From contig NZ_JOEC01000001.1 of assembly GCF_000718085.1 (NCBI RefSeq), positions 868,001-932,000 of the forward strand: DNA of 64,000 nucleotides, written 5' to 3'. The DNA comes from Mycetocola saprophilus (GTDB taxonomy: Bacteria; Actinomycetota; Actinomycetes; Actinomycetales; Microbacteriaceae). The position numbers were made by a program, and so were the translations under genes. How positions within the stretch are numbered: position 1 is the first letter of the stretch; the number at the start of each line of letters is the position of its first letter. The notes under the pieces are model-generated. The model had not been told where the DNA came from and did no database searches. It saw only the letters and a program-made list of their open reading frames with translations. Shown here one piece after another: positions 1 through 6,213 of the stretch.

Positions 1-570
1 CACCTCGCACACCTGGAGGCGCAGCTCGCCCGCACACAGGACGCGGTGGCGTCGCTGCGGGACCTGATCGAACCATCCCGCGGCAATCAGACGGCGAGCG
101 TTGAGCATCGGCGTCAGCCTGCCACGCCGGCCGCCGCGATCAGCGCAGTGATCGACGTCGAGAATGTGACGGGCTGGTACCAGGGTGCCCTCGGCGAGCT
201 GCACGCCCTGCTCGCCGTCCAGAAGATTTCGCCCACCGGGCCTGGAGGCGCGATCTACTCCACCGATCTGTTCACCCACGGCCGCGGCGAGGCCATCGTG
301 TTTGTGCCCTGTGATGGCGATCTGCGACCGACCGGACGAGTCGTGCCCCTTACGGTGCCGGAGACAGATCTCGCCGTAGCTGAACACCGCGGCCCGCACT
401 CCGGCGAGATCGATCACATCTATGGCGAACTTGGCGCGTACATCGGTGATCACGCGATCGGGATCGACGGCCCCATCCGCGAGTACTACCTCGTCGGCGC
501 ACTCGAGACGGCCGACGAGAACCAGTGGCGCACCGAGATCGGCTGGCCCATCTTCCACACCGGAGCGTAA
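1..570 (+). CDS. MerR-family transcriptional regulator, C-terminal part (5' end outside window)
   Basis: The frame is open from base 1, so the gene starts before the window; 189 residues are present, ending at the TAA at 568-570. The first 25 residues (HLAHLEAQLARTQ...) look like the coiled-coil dimerisation helix of MerR proteins. The rest resembles a GyrI-like effector-binding domain, with the pattern of two similar half-domains. MerR regulators with this domain usually sense hydrophobic or cationic drugs. The DNA-binding HTH is not visible, so the family call rests on the helix plus the effector domain. The HdeD-like gene follows in the same direction after a palindrome, and could be a target; that is inference. 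Confidence 0.7.
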   Translation, partial: HLAHLEAQLARTQDAVASLRDLIEPSRGNQTASVEHRRQPATPAAAISAVIDVENVTGWYQGALGELHALLAVQKISPTGPGGAIYSTDLFTHGRGEAIVFVPCDGDLRPTGRVVPLTVPETDLAVAEHRGPHSGEIDHIYGELGAYIGDHAIGIDGPIREYYLVGALETADENQWRTEIGWPIFHTGA

Positions 571-787
571 GGCGGCCGATCCAGCTACCCGGCAAGGGGA
601 GTGGTCCGTTATCGACGTATATGCAATTTCAGCACGTCAGATATCCGTGACTTGACATAATGTACATTATCAGCGCGACAGTCTGATTGCGATTTGGGCA
701 CGGAGTGGCGGCCCCGCCACCGCATAACGTGTGTCTGCGTCAGAATGGATGTACCGGATACGTTTGGTGTGATCGAAGGGAAAGATC
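571..787 (+). promoter_or_regulatory. Intergenic region with 14-bp perfect palindrome
   Basis: ATAATGTACATTAT at 657-670 is a perfect palindrome. It abuts a TTGACA hexamer (652-657) and contains a possible -10 (TACATT, 663-668). An AAGGGA Shine-Dalgarno lies near 777-782, before the hdeD-like ATG. AT-rich dyads in a GC-rich intergenic region are typical of operators; the protein that binds it is unknown. No gene was seen here. Confidence 0.45.
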
Positions 788-1348
788 ATGAGTGAACGAC
801 TCGTCATCGACAGCAGACAGCTCAAAGACTCGGCGGTGAACGGAATTCGCGTGGGACTCGGCGTCACGGGCATCGTCGCCGTTCTGGTGGGAATCCTGAT
901 CCTGGCTCGGCCCGGATCCGCGCTGATCGCCGTGGGCTGGCTATTCGGACTGTACTTCATCGTGGCCGGCGTGATGCGCCTGATCGCCGCGGCGCTCGCC
1001 ACCGACTCGGATACCGTGTATCGCATCTCCAGCGGCATCCTGGGGCTCCTGCTGTTGGCCGGCGGCATCTACACACTGGAAAACCCGGTCTTCGGCGCCA
1101 CGATCCTCGCCACGGTCATCGGCATCACCTGGATCATCGAGGGCATCGCCGCGCTGACCGGACGCAGCAATGATCGCGCCAAATGGTTCGGGATCCTCTA
1201 CGGAATCCTGAGCATCGTGGCCGGCGTGATGGTGCTGTTCATCCCGCTCAGCACGGCGGCAATCCTGCTGATTTTTGCGGCCATCTTCCTGGTTATCGGC
1301 GGCATCCTGCAGATTATTCAGGCGTTCCTGTTTGGGCGTCACGGGTAG
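788..1348 (+). CDS. HdeD family (DUF308) membrane protein
   Basis: 186 residues with six predicted membrane helices at about 22-43, 46-70, 80-98, 104-126, 134-154 and 157-181. The repeated pattern of paired helices with short loops and small residues is that of DUF308/HdeD proteins. E. coli HdeD is linked to acid resistance, but the biochemical role of actinobacterial members is not known. The ATG is preceded by AAGGGA at good spacing. A 16-bp-stem terminator follows. The gene may be a single-gene transcript controlled through the palindrome upstream. Confidence 0.8.
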   Translation: MSERLVIDSRQLKDSAVNGIRVGLGVTGIVAVLVGILILARPGSALIAVGWLFGLYFIVAGVMRLIAAALATDSDTVYRISSGILGLLLLAGGIYTLENPVFGATILATVIGITWIIEGIAALTGRSNDRAKWFGILYGILSIVAGVMVLFIPLSTAAILLIFAAIFLVIGGILQIIQAFLFGRHG

Positions 1349-1379
1349 CCCGCCCGTTACCCACTCCCCCAAAAACCAC

Positions 1380-1414
1380 AAAAATCCCGCATTCGCTACG
1401 AATGCGGGATTTTT
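1380..1414. terminator. Bidirectional terminator between hdeD-like gene and SDR
   Basis: A 16-bp perfect stem (1380-1395 with 1399-1414) closes a 3-nt loop. A-run on the left and T-run on the right make it work on both strands, which fits the two convergent genes. Confidence 0.9.
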
Positions 1415-1422
1415 GTTACGTA

Positions 1423-2190
1423 TTACTCGCCGGAGCCGAAGCTGCCGGTGTCCCCCACCAGGCGGGTGTTATCGGCGGGCACGGCCTCGACGGCGGCCAG
1501 GGCTACCTCGGCGGCGAACTCGGCCACGTTGTAGAGCTTGCCGGCCTGCTCGCGACGCTCGGCGATCGCGCCGGGGTTCAGTCGGTCCAGCAGGGTCGCG
1601 GTGATCGTGCCCTCGATCATGTCGCCGGACACCACCACAAAACCGATACCGGCCTCGGCCAGGGCGGGGATCTGCTCGCGCAGGGCGTCCTCGCCGGCGC
1701 GCTTGGACAGGGCAACCGGCTCATACTCGGGCATGGTCGGGGTCTGGCGGATGAAGTGGGCCTGGTGGCTGGTCACGAAGACCACGCGCGACCCCTCTCC
1801 CAGCAGGGACTTGGCGCTCTCCAGCACGTTGAGCTGGGCGTCACGGTTGAGCAGCAGGGCATAGTTCTCGGCCATGCCGGACTCCATGCCGCCCGAGGCG
1901 TTCAGGACCAGGATGTCCAGCGATCCGTACTCGGCACGGATGGTGTCCATCATGTCCGCCACCGAGGCGGGGTCGGTCAGGTCGGCACCCACGGTGATCG
2001 CGGTTCCGCCGGCGGTACGGATCTGCTCGGCCAGCTTGAGCGCGCGTGCCTCCTTATTGCGGAAGTTGATCACGACGCGGGCACCCGCCTCGGCAAAGTA
2101 GCGAACGGTGTCCGCGCCGACCCCGCGAGAGGAACCGGTGACGAGGACGTTTTTGCCGGCGAGGCTGCCCGGGGCGAGGATTTCAGACAC
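1423..2190 (-). CDS. SDR-family oxidoreductase lacking the usual catalytic tyrosine
   Basis: 255 residues from the GTG at 2190, chosen because AAGGAG lies 9 nt upstream; the open frame runs further 5' but without a ribosome site. The Rossmann nucleotide motif TGSSRGVG is at residues 18-25, NAS at 97-99 and the active-site Ser at 141. Lys163 of the YxxxK motif is present, but the residue four before it is Val159; the nearest Tyr is 156. The protein may therefore use a shifted Tyr or have lost dehydrogenase chemistry. It stands alone, convergent with the HdeD-like gene and divergent from nfeD. Substrate unknown. Confidence 0.8.
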   Translation of the reverse strand: MSEILAPGSLAGKNVLVTGSSRGVGADTVRYFAEAGARVVINFRNKEARALKLAEQIRTAGGTAITVGADLTDPASVADMMDTIRAEYGSLDILVLNASGGMESGMAENYALLLNRDAQLNVLESAKSLLGEGSRVVFVTSHQAHFIRQTPTMPEYEPVALSKRAGEDALREQIPALAEAGIGFVVVSGDMIEGTITATLLDRLNPGAIAERREQAGKLYNVAEFAAEVALAAVEAVPADNTRLVGDTGSFGSGE

Positions 2191-2393
2191 TGTGTGATGC
2201 TCCTTGAAGGGTGCGGAAAGGACAAGACGGGCAAAGAGGCCCAGCGATGATTCTAGCAAGAGTGCCCCATCACGCCCGCGGCATATAAACACAAAGTGGG
2301 AACGATCCGCCTTTTTTCCGCGGAATTGTCCACCCGAACTGGTAGGTTTGCTGCAAGAGTTTTCGCCCACATCCTGAAAGGAATTGGACGACC

Positions 2394-2864
2394 ATGGAGA
2401 TGATTACCCCGTATATCTGGATCGCGTGGCTTGCGCTGATCCTGATCTTCATCATCATCGAGATGCTGACCCTGGAATTCACCTTCCTCATGCTGGCCAT
2501 CGGCAGCTTTGTTGGGCTGCTGAGCGGCATCCTGCACGTGGAGTGGTGGGGTCAGATCATCATTGCCGGTATCGCCGGCATGCTGCTGATCCTGCTGGTA
2601 CGCCCTCCCCTGTTGCGTGCCCTTCAGCGTGGCGGGGACCCCACCAAGAGCAATATGGATGCGGTGGTGGGCCAGGGCGGCGTGGTGTTGGAAACCGTGA
2701 GCGCCGGCACCGGCCTGGTGAAGCTCTCCAACGGGGAAACCTGGACCGCCCGCACAGTGGCCGATGGTCCCGGCACCGCGCTGGAACCCGGCACGGTTAT
2801 CTCCGTAGCTCTGATCGAGGGTGCCACCGCTCTGGTGCGCCCCGACGCGACTCCCCCCGTCTAG
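2394..2864 (+). CDS. NfeD-like membrane protein
   Basis: 156 residues. Three hydrophobic segments (about 6-25, 31-48, 52-74) are followed by a soluble beta-rich domain (85-150) containing GQGGVVLETVSAG and GETWTARTV, as in NfeD OB-fold domains. Short NfeD proteins (NfeD1b type) pair with SPFH/stomatin proteins in membrane microdomains, and the next gene is exactly such a protein. AAAGGA at 2376-2381 is the only ribosome site near the ATG; the second ATG at 2400 is a possible alternative start. Confidence 0.85.
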   Translation: MEMITPYIWIAWLALILIFIIIEMLTLEFTFLMLAIGSFVGLLSGILHVEWWGQIIIAGIAGMLLILLVRPPLLRALQRGGDPTKSNMDAVVGQGGVVLETVSAGTGLVKLSNGETWTARTVADGPGTALEPGTVISVALIEGATALVRPDATPPV

Positions 2865-2907
2865 GTCTCGCCAGAGCGGCGAACCAACACAGAACAAGAG
2901 GAACATC

Positions 2908-3936
2908 GTGAACGACGACGTATCAATTGGTGCCATTATCGGCATCATCGCCCTGATCGCGCTGGTGATCTTTGTCCTGGTGGTGATCGCTCGCGCGGTC
3001 CGCATCATTCCCCAGGCCAGCTCCGGCGTGGTGGAGCGGCTGGGCCGCTACCACAAGACCCTGCAGCCGGGCCTGAACATCCTGGTCCCCTTCATCGACC
3101 GCCTGCGCCCGCTGATCGACATGCGCGAACAGGTCGTCTCGTTCCCGCCGCAGCCGGTGATCACCGAGGATAACCTGGTGGTCTCGATCGACACCGTGGT
3201 GTACTTCCAGGTCACCGACGCCCGCGCCGCAACCTATGAGATCGCCAACTACCTGGGCGCGGTGGAGCAGCTGACCACCACGACCCTGCGTAACGTGGTG
3301 GGTGGGCTGAACCTCGAGGAGGCGCTGACCAGCCGCGACAACATCAACGGCCAGCTGCGCATCGTCCTCGACGAGGCCACCGGCAAGTGGGGTATCCGCG
3401 TGGGACGCGTGGAGCTCAAGGCCATCGATCCGCCCCTGTCGATTCAGGACTCGATGGAGAAGCAGATGCGTGCCGAGCGGGACAAGCGTGCGGCGATTCT
3501 GACCGCCGAGGGAACCAAGCAGTCGGCGATCCTCGAGGCCGAGGGTCTGCGCCAGTCGGAGATTCTGCGCGCCGAGGGTGACGCCCAGGCCGCGGTGCTT
3601 CGTGCCAACGGTGAGGCCGAGGCGATCAAGACAGTGTTTGCCTCGATTCACGCGGGAAACCCCGACAACAAGCTGCTCGCCTACCAGTACCTGCAGACCC
3701 TGCCCAAGCTCGCCGATGGTTCGGCCAATAAGCTGTGGATCGTCCCGTCCGAGCTCACCGAAGCCCTCAAGGGTATCGGCGGAGCCTTTACCCCCAAGGG
3801 TGACAACTCCCCCACCCCGAGCGCCCCCGGTGCCGCGACTCCGGTCGCCGGCGTGAACACCGAGGGCATCAACGTGGAGGGCATCGCGGCCGCCCTGGGG
3901 TACACCAAGCAGAACCCCGCACCGAGCGGTGAGTAG
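2908..3936 (+). CDS. SPFH/stomatin-like (paraslipin) membrane protein
   Basis: 342 residues from GTG at 2908, preceded by AGAGGA; an upstream in-frame extension overlapping nfeD has no ribosome site. One membrane helix (8-30) is followed by the SPFH domain: RIIPQASSGVVERLGRYH, then DMREQVVSFPPQPVIT. Residues 185-250 form an Ala/Glu-rich coiled coil with repeated AEG(x)RQSEIL-type units, typical of paraslipins. The C-terminus is Pro/Ala-rich and probably disordered. Members build ring or cage oligomers on the membrane and are linked to protein quality control. It forms an operon with nfeD, and its last 8 bases overlap the GDPD gene. Confidence 0.9.
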   Translation: MNDDVSIGAIIGIIALIALVIFVLVVIARAVRIIPQASSGVVERLGRYHKTLQPGLNILVPFIDRLRPLIDMREQVVSFPPQPVITEDNLVVSIDTVVYFQVTDARAATYEIANYLGAVEQLTTTTLRNVVGGLNLEEALTSRDNINGQLRIVLDEATGKWGIRVGRVELKAIDPPLSIQDSMEKQMRAERDKRAAILTAEGTKQSAILEAEGLRQSEILRAEGDAQAAVLRANGEAEAIKTVFASIHAGNPDNKLLAYQYLQTLPKLADGSANKLWIVPSELTEALKGIGGAFTPKGDNSPTPSAPGAATPVAGVNTEGINVEGIAAALGYTKQNPAPSGE

Positions 3937-4708
3937 CAACTCCCCCGCGTTTTTTGAAAAGGCCAGCCCGCGCGTGTTTGCACACCGCGGCCTGGCCGTT
4001 TCGGCGCAAATCGCCGAAAACACGATCGAGGCCTGTGCCGCCGCCGTGGCCGCCGGGGCGACCCACCTGGAAACCGATGTGCGGGTCAGCGCCGACGGAA
4101 TCCCCGTCCTGCATCACGACCCGCACTTCCTGCGCGCGGGACGCCGCATCCGGGTGGATTCGCTGACCCTCGACCAGCTGCGGGATCCCGCACTCGGCCC
4201 CGGCCCGGTGATCGCGACCCTGGACGAGCTGTTGGAGGCTTTCCCGACCACCCCGATTAACGTGGATCTGAAGTCCGCCGCCGCGGTGGATCCCGCGGTC
4301 GAGGCGATCCTCCGCGCGCACGCCGAGCCCCGAATCCTGCTGACCTCCTTCTCCGAGCGGACCCGGCGTCGGGCGCTGAGCCGTCTGAGCGCGGTGGCCA
4401 GCTCCCCCGGTCGGTGGGCCGGAATGGTCCTGATCCTCACCCACTGGCTGCACCTGGGTCGCGCATTTACCCGACTCGCCGCTCGTGTGGATGCCGTGCA
4501 GTTCCCCGAGCGCTACGGTCCCTTCCCCGCGATGACACCGGCCCTGATCGCGCGGCTTCGCGGTGTCGGCGTGGAGTCCCACGTGTGGACAATCAATGAT
4601 TCGGCCGATCTGCGCCGCCTCATTTTGGTCGGAGTGGATGGCGTGATCACCGATCGCTGTGATCTTGCCGTGAGTGTGATTGAGGATTTGCGCGCCGAGG
4701 GTTTTTGA
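3929..4708 (+). CDS. Glycerophosphodiester phosphodiesterase
   Basis: 259 residues starting at a GTG that overlaps the stop of the SPFH gene by 8 nt, so the two are translationally coupled. The GDPD active-site pattern is complete: H19-R20-G21, E30-N31, E48 and D50 (LETDV) and HHD at 62-64. The enzyme hydrolyses glycerophosphodiesters to glycerol 3-phosphate plus an alcohol. There is no signal peptide, so it acts in the cytoplasm. It could recycle headgroups from membrane lipids or teichoic-type polymers. The end of the gene overlaps a small CGAGGGT dyad. Confidence 0.9.
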   Translation: MSSNSPAFFEKASPRVFAHRGLAVSAQIAENTIEACAAAVAAGATHLETDVRVSADGIPVLHHDPHFLRAGRRIRVDSLTLDQLRDPALGPGPVIATLDELLEAFPTTPINVDLKSAAAVDPAVEAILRAHAEPRILLTSFSERTRRRALSRLSAVASSPGRWAGMVLILTHWLHLGRAFTRLAARVDAVQFPERYGPFPAMTPALIARLRGVGVESHVWTINDSADLRRLILVGVDGVITDRCDLAVSVIEDLRAEGF

Positions 4709-4745
4709 CCCTCGAACGAGGTACATTAATGTGAGCGCTTACATT
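4705..4745 (+). promoter_or_regulatory. Putative promoter overlapped by a LacI-type operator
   Basis: TTGACC (4705-4710), 16 nt, TAATGT (4727-4732) form a plausible housekeeping promoter. An 18-bp dyad at 4728-4745 has arms AATGT and ACATT around the core AGCGCT, the centre typical of LacI/GalR operators; only one base pair breaks the symmetry. It lies over the -10 and the start site, the classic position for repression. The -35 begins inside the GDPD stop region. Confidence 0.5.
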
Positions 4746-4829
4746 CTCCGCGGGACTTTCCACGCCGGGCTCAATTTGTCGCCCGTGACCTGATGTTTTA
4801 TCTGACCCACGCACTGGGTCATTCTTTTT
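4739..4829 (+). ncRNA. Candidate LacI-controlled small RNA (about 90 nt)
   Basis: A transcript from the promoter at 4705-4732 would start near 4739 and end at the strong terminator at 4803-4829. In between I see no ribosome site or convincing reading frame. A CGGGC...GCCCG pair can form an internal hairpin. The alternative is that this is only the 3' UTR of the nfeD-SPFH-GDPD operon with a chance promoter. Not recognised as a known RNA family. Confidence 0.35.
4803..4829 (+). terminator. Intrinsic terminator after the nfeD-SPFH-GDPD operon
   Basis: TGACCCA (4803-4809), 5-nt loop, TGGGTCA (4815-4821), then TTCTTTTT. A canonical plus-strand terminator, about 95 nt after the GDPD stop. Confidence 0.8.
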
Positions 4830-4914
4830 GCGCCGCAGGCCTGTTGCGCGGTTGCCCGGGCCGGTAGGGTGTGGGGAACCGATCCACGTTCATAGTTTTT
4901 TCAGGCTAGACCGG

Positions 4915-4920
4915 TATAAA
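4915..4920 (+). promoter_or_regulatory. Possible -10 element of rbpA
   Basis: TATAAA, 28 nt before the rbpA ATG. The matching -35 (TAGTTT-like, around 4893) is weak. The stretch 4830-4914 holds no other recognisable element. A sigma-R type promoter, known for some actinobacterial rbpA genes, could not be confirmed from spacing. Confidence 0.4.
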
Positions 4921-4948
4921 TGGCAAGCACGCGAGAGGAGACCACACA

Positions 4949-5314
4949 ATGGCGGATCGCAGTTTGCGCGGAATGCGCCTCGGGGCACAGAGCCTACAGA
5001 GCGAAGAGGGTGTTGTGTTCTCAGACCGGGAACGTTACATCTACCTATGTCCTAAGTGCGGTCATGAGACCGCACTGGTGTTTGCGGCCGACGCCGAAGC
5101 ACCCGACACCTGGGAGTGCCGCAACTGCGGCGAGGCCGCGGTGCTGATGGTGGGGACCGAACCGATCGAGCTTGAGCCGAGCGAGGAGAAGCAGGCACGT
5201 ACCCACTGGGACATGCTGCTGGAGCGTCGCACCCGCGAAGAGCTTCAGGTTCTCCTGGACGAACGACTCGACTACCTCCGCGCCCGGCGCGGACAGAAGA
5301 AGGTGGGCGCCTAG
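4949..5314 (+). CDS. rbpA: RNA polymerase-binding protein RbpA
   Basis: 121 residues. RbpA binds the principal sigma factor and core RNA polymerase and stabilises the open promoter complex in actinobacteria. The sequence shows the N-terminal tail (MRLGAQSLQSEEG), the core domain with Cys34, Cys37, Cys57 and Cys60 that can bind zinc, a basic linker and the C-terminal sigma-interacting helices (THWDMLLERRTREELQVLLDERL). Length and order match the family. AGGAGA precedes the ATG. It is monocistronic, closed by a strong hairpin. Its partner sigma factor is encoded at 51126-52349. Confidence 0.95.
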   Translation: MADRSLRGMRLGAQSLQSEEGVVFSDRERYIYLCPKCGHETALVFAADAEAPDTWECRNCGEAAVLMVGTEPIELEPSEEKQARTHWDMLLERRTREELQVLLDERLDYLRARRGQKKVGA

Positions 5315-5335
5315 CCCACCCGGTCACCGGATTTG

Positions 5336-5361
5336 TGGGGATGCCCGTTGGGGCATCCCCA
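5336..5361. terminator. Terminator between rbpA and the MazF-like gene
   Basis: An 11-bp stem TGGGGATGCCC with its complement around a GTTG loop, between convergent genes. The T-tract is short on the plus side (ATCCTTCGTTT). Confidence 0.75.
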
Positions 5362-5393
5362 TCCTTCGTTTAACGGCTTGAGTTGACCCAGGC

Positions 5394-5948
5394 TCAGCGC
5401 CAGCCGTACCGCTTGCTCAGGGCGGCGGTCACCAGGGCGAAGGTTTTGCGGTCCAGGCCCGAGGCCTCTCGGCGCATGCCGCCCGGGCGCAGTCGGAACA
5501 CCCGGTCGAGGTTCGCCCAGCTGGGCCGTCCCTGCGCGTCCCAGGGGCCGGCACCGATCGGCACGAAGTCGCTCTGCCCCGCATGGGGCTTGGAGGTGAG
5601 CGCGATCGCCAGCACATCCGATCCCTGGAGCCGGGCGACCACCAGGACCGGGCGATCCTTACCCCGGCCATCGTTTTCCTCAAACGGAACCCAGGTCCAG
5701 ACGATCTCCCCCGGGTCGGCGTCCCCATCGCGGCTCGGCGCATAGGTCATGGTGACGGATCCGACCCGGCGCGGGTCGACCTCGCGGGTGGCCTCGGGTC
5801 CGCTCTGTCCGGGGCTCGGTGCCTCCCCCGGCCTCGAGCCACCGGAGGGCTTCCCCGGGGCTCCGGGACGGCCGGGACGGGTGGTGGGGCGACTCGGACC
5901 GGTTAGGGCCGACAGCAGGTCGCGCAGGATCCTCAGGAACGTGTTCAC
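5394..5948 (-). CDS. Solitary MazF/PemK-family protein with long N-terminal extension
   Basis: 184 residues, GTG start. The C-terminal 105 residues are a PemK/MazF fold: GEIVWTWVPFEEN, RPVLVVAR, DVLAIALTSKPH and WANLDRVFRL. Classical members are mRNA-cutting toxins. Ahead of it are a short hydrophobic helix (LRILRDLLSAL) and about 45 Pro/Gly-rich, probably disordered residues, which toxins normally lack. No antitoxin gene lies on either side: the neighbours are rbpA and amtB, both in other units. It may be a domesticated RNase or a housekeeping relative, not an active toxin; that is inference. Confidence 0.75.
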   Translation of the reverse strand: MNTFLRILRDLLSALTGPSRPTTRPGRPGAPGKPSGGSRPGEAPSPGQSGPEATREVDPRRVGSVTMTYAPSRDGDADPGEIVWTWVPFEENDGRGKDRPVLVVARLQGSDVLAIALTSKPHAGQSDFVPIGAGPWDAQGRPSWANLDRVFRLRPGGMRREASGLDRKTFALVTAALSKRYGWR

Positions 5949-6002
5949 GCTCCTACGCTAGTGCACGCTCGCGGCGGCCAGCCAGGGGCCGGGGCGGGTG
6001 TC

Positions 6003-6051
6003 GCGGACAAACAAAATCGAACCGGATGTGCGCGGTGCACATCCGGTTCGA
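6003..6051 (-). terminator. amtB terminator
   Basis: 15-bp perfect stem (6017-6031 with 6037-6051). Read on the minus strand it is followed by TTTTGTTTGT, so it ends transcripts from amtB after the two twin hairpins. Confidence 0.8.
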
Positions 6052-6062
6052 GGGGGAAAGAG

Positions 6063-6097
6063 TTGTGCCAGGCCCTCCCCTTGAAGACCTGGCACAA
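6063..6097 (-). other. Twin hairpin B in the amtB 3' region
   Basis: 10-bp stem (TTGTGCCAGG at 6063-6072 with 6088-6097) and a 15-nt loop at 6073-6087. The loop is identical, base for base, to that of the hairpin at 6169-6203, while the stems are unrelated. On the minus strand the loop reads TCTTCAAGGGGAGGG. Between the two hairpins lies a weaker 6-bp hairpin at 6128-6145. Confidence 0.7.
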
Positions 6098-6168
6098 ACC
6101 GGGGATCCGCTAGCCGGATGGGGTTCGCGGTTCTGATTCGAACCGGAATCCGCCTGTCGGAGGAGGTT

Positions 6169-6203
6169 TCGCGTCGGGCCCTCCCCTTGAAGACCCGACG
6201 CGA
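6169..6203 (-). other. Twin hairpin C in the amtB 3' region
   Basis: 10-bp stem (6169-6178 with 6194-6203, core GCGTCGGG) closing the same 15-nt loop (6179-6193) as hairpin B. It begins 11 nt after the amtB stop codon. Conserved loops on different stems point to a function in the loop. Confidence 0.7.
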
Positions 6204-6213
6204 GCTGGGGAAC

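Noticed and set aside
4728-4745. CRP/GlxR site reading of the dyad upstream of rbpA
   Set aside because: The half sites TGTGA and TTACA are 4 nt apart, not 6, and the AGCGCT centre fits LacI-type operators better.
4781-4870. A small ORF (ATG near 4793, about 25 codons) inside the candidate small RNA region
   Set aside because: No ribosome site, runs through the terminator and ends in the rbpA leader; composition is not protein-like.
6128-6152. GGTTCGAATC on the minus strand, resembling a tRNA T-loop
   Set aside because: No acceptor stem, anticodon arm or D-arm can be formed around it; it is part of a small hairpin in the amtB 3' region.
6063-6203. 6C RNA family assignment for the twin hairpins on the plus strand
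   Set aside because: The C-run is interrupted (CCCTCCCC), and no plus-strand promoter or terminator is present; kept as an unclassified structure.
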